Source: Herbiconiux oxytropis
GTDB taxonomy: Bacteria; Actinomycetota; Actinomycetes; Actinomycetales; Microbacteriaceae
Assembly (NCBI RefSeq): GCF_024979315.1
Contig: NZ_JANLCK010000014.1
Coordinates: forward strand, 1-64,000
Length of the DNA: 64,000 bases
Reading direction: 5' to 3'
Shown in pieces: positions 37,417 to 46,337 of the stretch (position 1 is the first letter of the stretch; every line of letters starts with the position of its first letter). A model generated the notes under the pieces. The model saw nothing but the letters and a program-made list of their open reading frames with translations, was not told the origin of the DNA and did not search any database. A program made the translations under genes and the position numbers.

Positions 37417-38838
37417 ATGGTGAGGGATGTCGGTTCGGTCGCGCGCTCGCTCGGCGGGGAGGTGCTGCCGGGCGCCGTGGAGGTCTCGCGCCCTGTGGAG
37501 GCGATCGTGCCGCTCGAGGAGTTCTCGGTGCTCGGGAGCGCGCGCTTCGCCACCCTCGTGGCGGCCCCTGCCGCGCGGCTCGCCGAGGCGCTCGCCGGGG
37601 GTGACGAGCGGTCGATGCTGCTCCGTGATGCGGTGCTCGTGACCCACGGCGGCGGCAGTGCCCTGCGCTCGAGCGTGGCGGGTGCCGGCGTCACGGCGAT
37701 CGTGGCCACGGCGCCCGCCGACGACCTCGTGCTGCCCACGGTGACCTCGCTGCTGGCCGTCGACCAGGCGGCCGAGGAGCGCGCTGTGGTGGCAGCGATG
37801 CGGGTGCTCACCCTCGCCGCGCGGCGGGGCGGTGCGGCGGGTGTGGTCGCCGAGCTCGCCCACCGCACCGACGGCTGGGTGGTGCTGCTCGACCGGCACG
37901 GCCAGGTGATCACCACCGCAGGTGCCGGAGGGCTGCACGTGCAGGATGCGCAGGCCGTGGCGCTCGGCCGGCCCGTGCGCATCCGGCACCGTGCCCTGCA
38001 GGTGCACCCGGTGGGCCCGGGCGAGGACATCAGCGCGCAGCTCGTGCTCGCGCCCCGCACCGAGACCTCGGCCAGGGGGCGTGAACTCGGCTCCCAGGCC
38101 GCTGCGCTCATCGACCTCATCATGCGCACCCACGACTCGAGCCGCACCGAGCGGCTCGGCCGCTCCGTGATGATGGACGTGCTGCTGGCCGGGGGCTCGG
38201 GTGCCGCACGGCTGCTGCGGCAGCTCGGCGTGCACGAGCAGAGCCTCAGCGGCTTCGCTCTCGCGTCGCGCTCGGCCGGGATCGACATCGAACGGCTGCT
38301 CGTGCCGTGGCTCGCGGAGCTCGGTGCCGCGCAGGTGTTCACCGAGCAGCGCGGGGTCGTGACCGGGTTCCTCCGCGGCGACCACGCCGAGGAGATCGCC
38401 TCGCGGGTGGAGGCCTACAGCTCGGTGCTCTACCTCGGCCTCGGCGGTGAGGCGGCGGCCGAGGCGCTCGAGCGGAGCGCGGCCGAGGCCCGCCAGGCGC
38501 TCGAGGTGGCCAGGGCCGATGCCCGGCGCGTGGTGCGGTATGCGGCGATCCCGACGATCGCCTACGTGTTCGACCGGCTCGACGACGAGACCACCCGGCG
38601 CATCGGCCACCTCCTCGATCCGCTCGCCCGGGAGGGCGTGCACGGGGAGCTCACCGAGACCCTCCGCGTGTTCCTGACTGCGAACGGGGCCTGGGGGAGC
38701 GCAGCTGCGACCCTCGGGGTGCACCGGCAGACCCTCGCCGGCCGCATCCGCCGCATCGAGGCCGAGACGGGCCTGTCCATGGCCGACCCCGACGACCGCA
38801 CGGCGGCGTGGCTGGCCCTGCGGGCCCTCGAGCGCTGA
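37417..38838 (+). CDS. PucR/CdaR-type transcriptional regulator
   Basis: A 473-residue regulator. The N-terminal 180 residues match the PucR ligand-sensing region (LPGAVEVSRPVEAIVPLEEFSVLG), the middle has a GGDEF-like fold region typical of CdaR family members (GLGGEAAAEALERSAAEARQALEVA), and the C-terminus carries the HTH_30 helix-turn-helix GAWGSAAATLGVHRQTLAGRIRRIE. It is divergent from the alcohol dehydrogenase-permease pair and probably activates it when a nitrogen or alcohol substrate is present. The start is ATG at 37417 in a leaderless context; the open frame upstream lacks start signals. Confidence 0.85.
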   Translation: MVRDVGSVARSLGGEVLPGAVEVSRPVEAIVPLEEFSVLGSARFATLVAAPAARLAEALAGGDERSMLLRDAVLVTHGGGSALRSSVAGAGVTAIVATAPADDLVLPTVTSLLAVDQAAEERAVVAAMRVLTLAARRGGAAGVVAELAHRTDGWVVLLDRHGQVITTAGAGGLHVQDAQAVALGRPVRIRHRALQVHPVGPGEDISAQLVLAPRTETSARGRELGSQAAALIDLIMRTHDSSRTERLGRSVMMDVLLAGGSGAARLLRQLGVHEQSLSGFALASRSAGIDIERLLVPWLAELGAAQVFTEQRGVVTGFLRGDHAEEIASRVEAYSSVLYLGLGGEAAAEALERSAAEARQALEVARADARRVVRYAAIPTIAYVFDRLDDETTRRIGHLLDPLAREGVHGELTETLRVFLTANGAWGSAAATLGVHRQTLAGRIRRIEAETGLSMADPDDRTAAWLALRALER

Positions 38839-38844
38839 CTCGCG

Positions 38845-39489
38845 CTACTGCGGACCGCTGTCGGGCGGCACCTCGGAGCCGCCGTACCAGAGCTCGACCG
38901 TTGCTCCTCCGGTCAGACCGGCCAGCGCGTCGGGGTCGATGGGGCCGGGCGCGACATAGCTGACGGAGTAGACACCCTCGACCTCGTCGTAGTGGCCGCC
39001 GATCGGGCCTGTGGTGTCATCGGCGCGCAGACGATCGATCAGACTCAGCAGGACTGCGTTCGACTCGTCCCAGGTCGGCCCGTCCGTGACGATGACGACC
39101 TCCACCTGGAGCGGCGCGGCGTCGAGGAGCTGGAGGGCTGCCTCGTCGACCGGCCCCCGCAGGACCACCTGGGCGTGGGGCACGGCTTCCTTCCGCCACT
39201 CCGCCTGCACCAGAGAGTCGAAGAAGCGCGCCGACAGCGCATTGTCGATGTCGTAGAGCTGCTCGGCGATCCCCGGATCGTCGGCGCCGACGATGCGGCG
39301 CTCCACGCTGGGAGGTTCTGCGGTGGCGGCGATGAGCACGGGTTCGGTGGCAGCAGGCATGGTCGCAGGCGGGTGAACGGCCGGCGCGGTTGTGAGCACA
39401 GGCCCGGTTCCGCTCGCCGTGCATCCTGCAAGCATTCCCACCACGACGGAGGCGGCGGAGAGGGCCGCCGCCACCCGCAGGCCGCGCAC
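38845..39489 (-). CDS. Putative lipoprotein of unknown function
   Basis: A 214-residue exported protein. The signal peptide ends in a lipobox (VVVGMLAGC), so the mature N-terminal Cys would be lipid-modified by Lgt and processed by LspA. A Thr/Pro/Ala linker of about 35 residues precedes a soluble domain with regular beta-alpha pattern (HAQVVLRGPVDEAALQLLD, EVVIVTDGPTWDESNAVLLSL). I do not recognise the domain. The GTG at 39489 is two bases after the stop of the upstream glycosyltransferase, so the pair is co-transcribed. Confidence 0.7.
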   Translation of the reverse strand: MRGLRVAAALSAASVVVGMLAGCTASGTGPVLTTAPAVHPPATMPAATEPVLIAATAEPPSVERRIVGADDPGIAEQLYDIDNALSARFFDSLVQAEWRKEAVPHAQVVLRGPVDEAALQLLDAAPLQVEVVIVTDGPTWDESNAVLLSLIDRLRADDTTGPIGGHYDEVEGVYSVSYVAPGPIDPDALAGLTGGATVELWYGGSEVPPDSGPQ

Positions 39490-39491
39490 CG

Positions 39492-40394
39492 CTAGTCGAC
39501 CTCGGCCGCGGAGGGCTCCGGGGTGCGGGGGCGGCCGCCCCAGGCCTGGGGAGTGCGGTGCTCGAGGAGGCGGCGCTGCACGTGCAGGGCGGGGTAGATG
39601 CCGAGGAAGACCGCCATGGGGGCGAGCAGCCGCAGATCGCGGATGCCGTGGGCCTCGTAGGTGCGCTTGAAGCGCTCCACGTAGTAGTAGTAGTCCTTCG
39701 GCGCCGAGTCGAGCCGGCGTGCCGACATGCCCACGGTCATCGCCGAGACGTAGCCGATCTTGAAGCCCTTGAGTGCGAGGTGCACGGCCAGGTCGAGATC
39801 CTCGTGCATGAGGTCCTCGCGGTCGGGGCAGACGTCGTCGCGCACCGCGAGCCAGGCCTCCTTCGTGATGGCCATGTTGGTGCCGAAGAGGAAGACGTAC
39901 TTGCCGGCGAGCTTGACCTGGATCTTGCGGAACGTGTCGTCGGCGTGGTGCCCGAAGGAACGCATGGGCATGTCGTAGTACTCGACCGAACCGCTCGCGG
40001 CCACGAAGTCGCCCGAGGCGAAGGCGCGCTGCACTTGCTCGACCCAATTGGCCGAGAGGGCCGTGTCGGCGTCGATGCGGCCGATGATGGTGCCCGTGGC
40101 CGCATCGAAGCCCGCATTCCTGGTGGGCGTGATGCCCTGCTCCTCGTGCTGCGGGACCAGCCGGATGTTCGCATCCGGGAACGCCACCTGCATGGCCTCG
40201 ACCGCGGCCGCCGTGCCATCGGTCGACTTGTTGTCGACCACGATGATCTCGTGAGCGGGGACGGTCTGCTCGATCGCCGCCACGAGGCAGTGCCGGATGC
40301 CGGCCTCCTCGTTGTAGGCGGGGATGACGATCGAGACGGTGAGGAGGGCGGAGGCGGGGCTGGAGCTGGTGGAGTGGGGGGCACTGTCGGTCAC
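39492..40394 (-). CDS. Family 2 glycosyltransferase
   Basis: A 300-residue GT-A type transferase. The N-terminal VSIVIPAYNEEAGIRHCL is the nucleotide-sugar domain start, VVDNKSTDGT and GRIDADTALS carry the acidic metal-binding residues (DAD), and HEDLDLAVHL matches the ED motif of the acceptor region. There is no membrane segment until the C-terminus (LAPMAVFLGIYPALHV), which may associate with the membrane. The sugar and acceptor are unknown; cell-surface glycan or glycolipid assembly is likely. Start is GTG at 40394 with GAAGGA upstream. It is followed at once by the lipoprotein gene. Confidence 0.82.
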   Translation of the reverse strand: MTDSAPHSTSSSPASALLTVSIVIPAYNEEAGIRHCLVAAIEQTVPAHEIIVVDNKSTDGTAAAVEAMQVAFPDANIRLVPQHEEQGITPTRNAGFDAATGTIIGRIDADTALSANWVEQVQRAFASGDFVAASGSVEYYDMPMRSFGHHADDTFRKIQVKLAGKYVFLFGTNMAITKEAWLAVRDDVCPDREDLMHEDLDLAVHLALKGFKIGYVSAMTVGMSARRLDSAPKDYYYYVERFKRTYEAHGIRDLRLLAPMAVFLGIYPALHVQRRLLEHRTPQAWGGRPRTPEPSAAEVD

Positions 40395-40461
40395 GGCGGC
40401 GTCCTTCGGTTCAGGGGTGGGGACAGTCTGGCAGAGCGGCGGCCATCTAGCATGGGTTCGG

Positions 40462-42873
40462 ATGACTGGACAGACTCCCGCCGAGATGCTCGCGCGGCTC
40501 ACCGACGCCGAGAAGGTCTCGCTCACCGCGGGCGCGGACGCGTGGACGACACGTGCGGTCGACCGGGTGGGGGTTCCCGCCGTGCGGGTGGGTGACGGCC
40601 CCCACGGTGTGCGCCGGCCGCAGGAGGGCTCGGCCCTGTCGATGTTCGACTCGCATCCGGCCACGTGCTTCCCCACGGCCTCCGCTCTCGGGTCGAGCTG
40701 GGATCCCGCGCTCGTGCGCGAGGTCGGGATCGCGCTCGGCCGGGAGGCCGCCGGACACGGGATCGGCGTGCTGCTGGGCCCCGGGGTCAACCTCAAGCGC
40801 ACCCCCGTGGGTGGGCGGAACTTCGAGTACTTCAGCGAGGACCCGCACCTCTCGTCGCGCATCGGCGCCGCCTGGGTGGGCGGTGTGCAGAGCACGGGCG
40901 TGGGCGCGTCGCTGAAGCACTTCGCCGCCAACAACACCGAGCAGCGGCGCTACGGCATCGAGGCCGTGGTCGACGAACGGGCGCTGCGGGAGCTCTACCT
41001 GGCGAGCTTCGAGCACATCGTCGTGAGCGAGCGGCCGGCGACCGTGATGGCCGCCTACAACCGCCTGAACGGCCCGCACTGCACCGAGAACGCGTGGCTG
41101 CTCAACGGGGTTCTCCGCGGTGAGTGGGGATTCGAGGGGGTCGTGGTGTCGGACTGGGGGGCCGCGTGGGATCGCACGGCCTCGGTGCCGGCCGGCAACG
41201 ACCTGGCCATGCCCGGGCTCGGCAAGGGCGACGACCGCTACGTGCAGCGCGCGCTGACGTCGGGACGCCTGCCGCAGAAGGCTCTCGACGCCTCGGTGCT
41301 GCGCATCCTGGAACTCGCGGCGCGGTACGGGGACGTGCAGGGTACGAGCGCCCCCGACCTCGAGGCGCATCACGACCTGGCACGCAGGGCCGCCGCTGCG
41401 GGCACCGTGCTGCTGAAGAACGACGGGGTGCTGCCGATCGCGACCGGGAGCCGTGTGGCGGTGATCGGCGCGATGGCCGAGGAGCCGCGGTTCCAGGGCG
41501 CCGGGAGCTCGCACGTGGTGCCGACCCAGGTGGACACCCTCCTCCAGGCCCTCACCGAGGCGCTCGGGGACTCCGCGGTGTCGTACGCGCCCGGCTACGA
41601 CCGCGGGCACGACAGGGCCTCGGCGGCCCAGCTCGCCCAGGCGCGGGTGGCGGCGCTCGCCGCGGATGTCGCGGTCGTGGTGGTCGGACTGCCCGAGACC
41701 TTCGAGACCGAGGGCGTCGACCGCGAGCACCTGCGCCTGCCGGCCTCGCACGACAGGTTGGTCGAGACCGTACGGGCGGCGAACCCGCGGACGGTCGTGG
41801 TGCTGCAGAACGGCTCGCCCGTGGAACTGCCGTGGGCGGCGTCGGTTCCGGCCATCGTGGAGGGCTACCTCGGCGGCCAGGCCTCGGGGAGCGCGATGGC
41901 CGATGTGCTGCTGGGAGCGGCGGAGCCGGGCGGGCGGCTGGCCGAGACGTTCCCCGTGCGCTACGACGATCATCCGGTGTCGGTGCTGCCGAACGGGCCG
42001 GCCACGATCGAGTACCGGGAGAGCCTCTACGTCGGCTACCGGTGGTTCGACAGTGCCGGGGAGGCCGTGGCGTTCCCGTTCGGCCACGGCCTGTCGTACA
42101 CGAGCTTCTCCTGGTCGGAGGCGACGGTGACGGTCGGCGAGGGGCTCGACGAGGTCGAGGTGCGGGTGACGGTCTCGAACACCGGGTCACGGAGCGGATC
42201 GGACGTCGTGCAGGTGTACGTGCACGACGCCGAGTCGACGCTGTTCCGGCCCGAGCAGGAGCTGCGCGCGTTCGAGAAGGTGTGGCTCTCGCCGGGGGAG
42301 AGCTCGGAGGTCGTGCTGCGGCTCGACCGGAGGGCGTTCAGCGCCTGGGACGCGGACGCCCACGCGTGGGTGCTCGAACCGGGGGAGTTCGAGGTGCGGG
42401 TGGCGAGGTCATCGCGCGACATCGTGCGGCGGGCGACGGTGGTGCCGGGTGGTGCCCGGGTAGACCGCGAACCTCCGGACGACCGCGAACCACCGGCCCA
42501 CCGTGATCCGCTGCCCTACCGCGAGCCCTCGCGGGCCGTCGGCTTCCCGGCGACCGCCTTCGGCAAGCTCCTCGGGCGGACGCGTCCGGGGAACACGGCG
42601 GCGCGCCAGGGGCGGTTCACCCTCGACACCTCGATCCGGGACATGCAGGAGGCACGCGTGGGTCGCATCCTGCTGCGCTTCGCGACGAGCCGGGCGATCG
42701 CGACCCTCGGGGCGCCTGCCGGGGCCGCCGCTGATGCGGTGGCGGGCGACGTGGTCTCGCAGTTCACGTTCCGCATGATCCCCACCGTGAGCGGTGGCCT
42801 GGTGGGACGGCGGGCAGCTCGGCGACTGCTCGCCATCGTGAACGTCCTGGCCCGGCTCGACCGCTCGTTCTGA
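40462..42873 (+). CDS. Glycoside hydrolase family 3 beta-glucosidase
   Basis: An 803-residue GH3 enzyme. The N-terminal TIM-barrel carries the nucleophile Asp231 in VVSDWGAAWD, substrate-binding DGPHGVRRP, and the KHFAANNTE motif; the second alpha/beta sandwich domain has VVVGLPETFETEGVDRE; a fibronectin III-like domain follows (VTVSNTGSRSGSDVVQVYV). After it comes a linker with four imperfect copies of a DREPP-like unit and a C-terminal extension of about 110 residues, seen in some GH3 enzymes but not assigned. There is no signal peptide, so it acts in the cytoplasm on imported beta-glucosides. ATG at 40462 is preceded by TAGCAT eight bases upstream. Confidence 0.9.
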   Translation: MTGQTPAEMLARLTDAEKVSLTAGADAWTTRAVDRVGVPAVRVGDGPHGVRRPQEGSALSMFDSHPATCFPTASALGSSWDPALVREVGIALGREAAGHGIGVLLGPGVNLKRTPVGGRNFEYFSEDPHLSSRIGAAWVGGVQSTGVGASLKHFAANNTEQRRYGIEAVVDERALRELYLASFEHIVVSERPATVMAAYNRLNGPHCTENAWLLNGVLRGEWGFEGVVVSDWGAAWDRTASVPAGNDLAMPGLGKGDDRYVQRALTSGRLPQKALDASVLRILELAARYGDVQGTSAPDLEAHHDLARRAAAAGTVLLKNDGVLPIATGSRVAVIGAMAEEPRFQGAGSSHVVPTQVDTLLQALTEALGDSAVSYAPGYDRGHDRASAAQLAQARVAALAADVAVVVVGLPETFETEGVDREHLRLPASHDRLVETVRAANPRTVVVLQNGSPVELPWAASVPAIVEGYLGGQASGSAMADVLLGAAEPGGRLAETFPVRYDDHPVSVLPNGPATIEYRESLYVGYRWFDSAGEAVAFPFGHGLSYTSFSWSEATVTVGEGLDEVEVRVTVSNTGSRSGSDVVQVYVHDAESTLFRPEQELRAFEKVWLSPGESSEVVLRLDRRAFSAWDADAHAWVLEPGEFEVRVARSSRDIVRRATVVPGGARVDREPPDDREPPAHRDPLPYREPSRAVGFPATAFGKLLGRTRPGNTAARQGRFTLDTSIRDMQEARVGRILLRFATSRAIATLGAPAGAAADAVAGDVVSQFTFRMIPTVSGGLVGRRAARRLLAIVNVLARLDRSF

Positions 42874-42875
42874 TC

Positions 42876-43976
42876 TCAGCCTGCCGCCGTGGGGGCGTCG
42901 CCTGTGGCCTTTCCGGTGGGGCTGCCGAGCACGCTGCCCAGGGCTCGGCCGAGGGCGTGGCCGGACTCCCAGGCGGTGGCGACCGAGGTGCGGCCGCCCC
43001 AGGCGTCGCCGCAGACCGCGAGGCGCCCGTCGAGCAGGTAGGGCTCCGGATGCGTCGACGTGGCACGGGCGAACGTCCACCGGTGGGCGTGGGTCCAGAC
43101 GGGCGGGCCGGCGGGGTCGAGGCCGAGGAGCGCTTCGACCTCGGCGATGACGGCGGGCACCGCGGACTCGGGGTCGTCGAGGTGGCGGTGGGCGAGATCG
43201 GCGGTCGTGTGCGCGACGAGCACGGGAGCGCCGTCGCCGCGGCGGTCGCCGTCGTCGGCGAGGAACGAGATCACATCCGATCCGTTCACGAACGCGCCGT
43301 GCAGCTCGGCCGGCCAGGAGCGCTGCGGGTAGCCGAGGGCCACCGAGATCACGGGTTCCCAGGTCTCGACGTCGAGCTGCGCCCGCACCGCCGAGTCGTC
43401 GGGCAGCAACCGGACGGCCTGGGGCTCGGGCATGGCCAGGACGACGGTGTCGTAGGGGGCGGCCCCCGAGCCTTCGACGCGCACGGTGCCGCCGGGGTGC
43501 ACCTCGGTGACCTCGTGCTCGAGCTGCAGCACGGCGCCCGCCCGCACGGCTGCGTCGGCGAGATCGCCCACGAGTGAGCGGAGGCCGGCGGGTGCGGCGT
43601 GGCGCAGGGGACCCGTCGTCGTGTCGGAGGTGCCGGGCTCGAGCACCGTGAGGGTGTCGGTCCAGCCGCGGGCGAGCCCGCGAGCGGTCCACTCGGCGAC
43701 GACCGCGGCGAATCCCGAACCGCCCGAACCGCCCGGCCCCGTCGCATCCGGAACGGTGAAGTAGGCGGCCCCCAGGTCGACCGGCCGCCCGTGCAGTCGT
43801 CGCCCGGACATCCGCCCGCCGGGGCGCCTCCCGCGATCGACCACGGTCACGGGCACCCCCGCCTCGCGGAGCGCGATCGCGCAGGCGAGCCCCGCGATGC
43901 CGGCACCCACCACGAGGACACCGCCGGACGAGCCGTCGAGCGCGGCCGAGGGGCGGGGGAGTTGTGGGGAGTCCAT
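42876..43976 (-). CDS. Renalase-like FAD-dependent oxidoreductase
   Basis: A 366-residue flavoprotein. FAD binding is shown by VLVVGAGIAGLACAIALREAG near the N-terminus, a GRMSGRRL motif and the DLGAAYFTV segment of the renalase/amine oxidase group, and a C-terminal VCGDAWGG motif. Bacterial renalases oxidise isomeric forms of beta-NAD(P)H; other members act on amines, so the substrate is open. It is convergent with the GH3 gene (two bases between stops) and divergent from an FeS photolyase gene; the two flavin enzymes may share control. Confidence 0.82.
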   Translation of the reverse strand: MDSPQLPRPSAALDGSSGGVLVVGAGIAGLACAIALREAGVPVTVVDRGRRPGGRMSGRRLHGRPVDLGAAYFTVPDATGPGGSGGSGFAAVVAEWTARGLARGWTDTLTVLEPGTSDTTTGPLRHAAPAGLRSLVGDLADAAVRAGAVLQLEHEVTEVHPGGTVRVEGSGAAPYDTVVLAMPEPQAVRLLPDDSAVRAQLDVETWEPVISVALGYPQRSWPAELHGAFVNGSDVISFLADDGDRRGDGAPVLVAHTTADLAHRHLDDPESAVPAVIAEVEALLGLDPAGPPVWTHAHRWTFARATSTHPEPYLLDGRLAVCGDAWGGRTSVATAWESGHALGRALGSVLGSPTGKATGDAPTAAG

Positions 43977-44023
43977 GCGTCCATCCTGCCCCGCGCGCCC
44001 TGTGCACGCGGCGGGAGCGTGTC

Positions 44024-44029
44024 TACGGT
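44024..44029 (+). promoter_or_regulatory. Candidate -10 element (TACGGT) for the photolyase gene
   Basis: TACGGT ends six bases before the GTG at 44036; there is no ribosome binding site, suggesting a leaderless mRNA. Confidence 0.5.
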
Positions 44030-44035
44030 GGGGCT

Positions 44036-45511
44036 GTGACCTCCTCCTCCGATCGCACGCGCTGGGTGTTCGCCGGTCAGCTCGGCCCGCTCTTCGACGA
44101 CGGCGGACCGATGATGATCGTCGAGGCCCGCTCGGTCTTCGGCCGCCGCCCGATGCACCGCGCCAAGGCGCACCTGCTGCTCTCGGCGATGCGCCACCGG
44201 GCGGCGGCTCTCGGCGACCGGGTGGAGTACCACCGGGTCGAGCGCTACAGCGAGGTGGTCGAGGGGCGCGACCTCGAAGTGATCGACCCCACCTCGTGGT
44301 CGGCCCGCCGGTTCGTGCGACGGCACGGCCTGCACGTGCTGCCGAGCCGAGGCTTCGTGACCCCGGAGGAGGAGTTCGCCGAGTGGGCGGCCTCGCGGGC
44401 CGGCAAGCGCCTGCTGCTCGAGGACTTCTACCGCACCGTGCGCGAGCGCACCGGCATCCTGATGCGCGGCGACCAGCCCGAGGGCGGCCACTGGAACTAC
44501 GACCACGACAACCGTCAGCCGCCGCCCAGGCACGCCGCGCGGCTCGGGCTCCCCGACCCGTGGTGGCCGGTCGAGGACGGCATCGACGAAGAGGTGCGCG
44601 CCGACCTCGACCGCTGGCAGCGCGAAGGGGCGGTGACCCTCGTCGGCGACGACGGCCCGCGCCGTTTCGCAGCGACCCCCGAGGAGGCCGAGCTGGCGCT
44701 CGCCGACTTCGTGGAGTCGCGGCTGAACGACTTCGGGCCGTTCGAGGACGCCATGCTCGGCGGCGACTGGACCATGGCGCACTCCCTGCTGAGCGCTCCC
44801 ATGAACCTGGGGCTCCTCGACCCTCTCCACGCCGTCGAGACCGTGGTCGCCGAGTACCACTCCGGCCGGGCGCCGCTCGCGAGCGTCGAGGGCTTCACCC
44901 GGCAGATCATCGGCTGGCGCGACTACGTCTGGCACCTCTACTGGCACCTCGGCGAGACCTACCCCACCCGGCGCAACGCGCTCGCCGCCCACGAGCCCCT
45001 GCCGCCCGCCTTCCGCGAGCTCGACCCCTCGGCGGTGGAGTCGAACTGCCTGCACGAGACGCTCGACGGCATGCGGCGGCACGGCTGGGCACACCACATC
45101 CAGCGCCTCATGGTGCTCGGCAACTGGGCGCTCCAGCACGGCTACGACCCGGTGGCGCTCAACGACTGGTTCGTCGACATGTTCGTCGACGGCACGCCGT
45201 GGGTGATGCCCGCCAACGTCATCGGCATGTCGCAGCACGCCGACGGCGGCATCGTGGCCACGAAGCCCTACGCGGCGGGCGGTGCCTACATCAACCGGAT
45301 GTCGGACCACTGCTCCGGCTGCGTGTTCGACCCGGCGAAGCGGCTGGGGGAGGACGCGTGCCCGTTCACCGCCGGCTACTGGGCGTTCCTCGACCGGGTC
45401 GAACCGCATCTCGCCGGCAACCACCGCATGGCGCAGCCTCTCGCGGGGCTCCGCCGCCTGGCCGACCGGGAGGCCGTGGTCGACCAGGAGCGGCACCGCG
45501 AGCGGTGGTGA
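44036..45511 (+). CDS. Iron-sulfur bacterial cryptochrome/photolyase (PhrB/CryB type)
   Basis: A 491-residue flavoprotein of the FeS-BCP group, which repairs (6-4) photoproducts (PhrB of Agrobacterium) or acts as a light sensor (CryB). Four cysteines that would hold a [4Fe-4S] cluster are at 338, 426, 429 and 442; the spacing (88, 3, 13) equals that in PhrB. Other family blocks are NYDHDNRQPPP and QIIGWRDYVWHLYW. The N-terminal part is the antenna alpha/beta domain, starting at GTG 44036 after the candidate -10. The longer upstream frame has no start signal. Confidence 0.92.
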   Translation: MTSSSDRTRWVFAGQLGPLFDDGGPMMIVEARSVFGRRPMHRAKAHLLLSAMRHRAAALGDRVEYHRVERYSEVVEGRDLEVIDPTSWSARRFVRRHGLHVLPSRGFVTPEEEFAEWAASRAGKRLLLEDFYRTVRERTGILMRGDQPEGGHWNYDHDNRQPPPRHAARLGLPDPWWPVEDGIDEEVRADLDRWQREGAVTLVGDDGPRRFAATPEEAELALADFVESRLNDFGPFEDAMLGGDWTMAHSLLSAPMNLGLLDPLHAVETVVAEYHSGRAPLASVEGFTRQIIGWRDYVWHLYWHLGETYPTRRNALAAHEPLPPAFRELDPSAVESNCLHETLDGMRRHGWAHHIQRLMVLGNWALQHGYDPVALNDWFVDMFVDGTPWVMPANVIGMSQHADGGIVATKPYAAGGAYINRMSDHCSGCVFDPAKRLGEDACPFTAGYWAFLDRVEPHLAGNHRMAQPLAGLRRLADREAVVDQERHRERW

Positions 45512-45554
45512 GCCGGGCCGGCCGCAGATCGGCTCGTCCGCCCGTGCGCCCGAA

Positions 45555-46235
45555 TCAGTAGTCGATGCGACCGTGCCGGTTGTGGAACTCCCCGGTCGGT
45601 CCTTCCGGCCCGAGGAGCGCGAGGGCAACCGTCGCGTCGGTGCCCTCGGCGACGGTCTGGTGCCCGCTGTGCCGGTTGAAGTCGGTGGCCGTGTAGCCCG
45701 GGTCGCTCACGTTTGCCCGGAAGCCGGGGAGGTTCTTGGCGTACTGCACCGTGAGCGCGATCACGGCCGCCTTCGAGGCGGCGTAGGGCACGGCGGGCAC
45801 GGGGAACTCGTCGTGCCCCTCCGTGCTGAGGAATCGCGGCCAGCCGACGCCCGAGGCGACGTTGACGATCACGGGCGCCCCGGAGAGCCGGAGGAGCGGG
45901 AGTGCCGCTTGCGTGACGCGCACGAGGCCGACCACGTTGGTGTCGAGCACCTCCTCGAGGGTCTCGGCCGAGAGGTCGTCGACGCCGAAAGAGCGGCCGA
46001 GGATGCCGGCGTTGTTCACGAGCACGTCGAGCTCCGGCAGGCTCGCCAGGGCCCTGTCGACGCTCGCCTGCTGCGTGACGTCGAGCTGCACGACGTGGGC
46101 ACCGAGCGCTCGGGCCGCGTCGCCGTTCGCGGTGTCGCGCATGCCGGCGTAGACGGTGTGGCCCGCTTCGAGCAGGCGACGGGTGGTTTCGAGGCCGAGG
46201 CTCCTGTTGGCCCCGGTGATGAGTGTCGTTGTCAT
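45555..46235 (-). CDS. Short-chain dehydrogenase/reductase
   Basis: A 226-residue classical SDR, short for the family. The nucleotide-binding motif is ITGANRSLGLETTRRL, the NNAG motif is present in LVNNAGILG, and catalytic Tyr/Lys are in PYAASKAAV. The preferred coenzyme is likely NADP, because of the arginine after the glycine-rich loop. It is divergent from an MmyB-type XRE regulator, a layout that usually means the regulator controls the reductase. The substrate is unknown. GGGAG lies just before the ATG at 46235. Confidence 0.85.
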   Translation of the reverse strand: MTTTLITGANRSLGLETTRRLLEAGHTVYAGMRDTANGDAARALGAHVVQLDVTQQASVDRALASLPELDVLVNNAGILGRSFGVDDLSAETLEEVLDTNVVGLVRVTQAALPLLRLSGAPVIVNVASGVGWPRFLSTEGHDEFPVPAVPYAASKAAVIALTVQYAKNLPGFRANVSDPGYTATDFNRHSGHQTVAEGTDATVALALLGPEGPTGEFHNRHGRIDY

Positions 46236-46337
46236 GACTCCCACCCTGCGGCCTCCCCGCTGGTGCGCCCAGGCCCCGATCGACAGGGGGACCGGCGGTA
46301 CCACCCTCGCGCGGCCGGCAGGGCGCAGGATGGGGGC

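Noticed and set aside
45282-46337. A much longer reading frame leading into the XRE regulator at 46338
   Set aside because: It runs through the photolyase end and the antisense of the SDR gene with no domain similarity; the XRE domain begins a few residues after ATG 46338.
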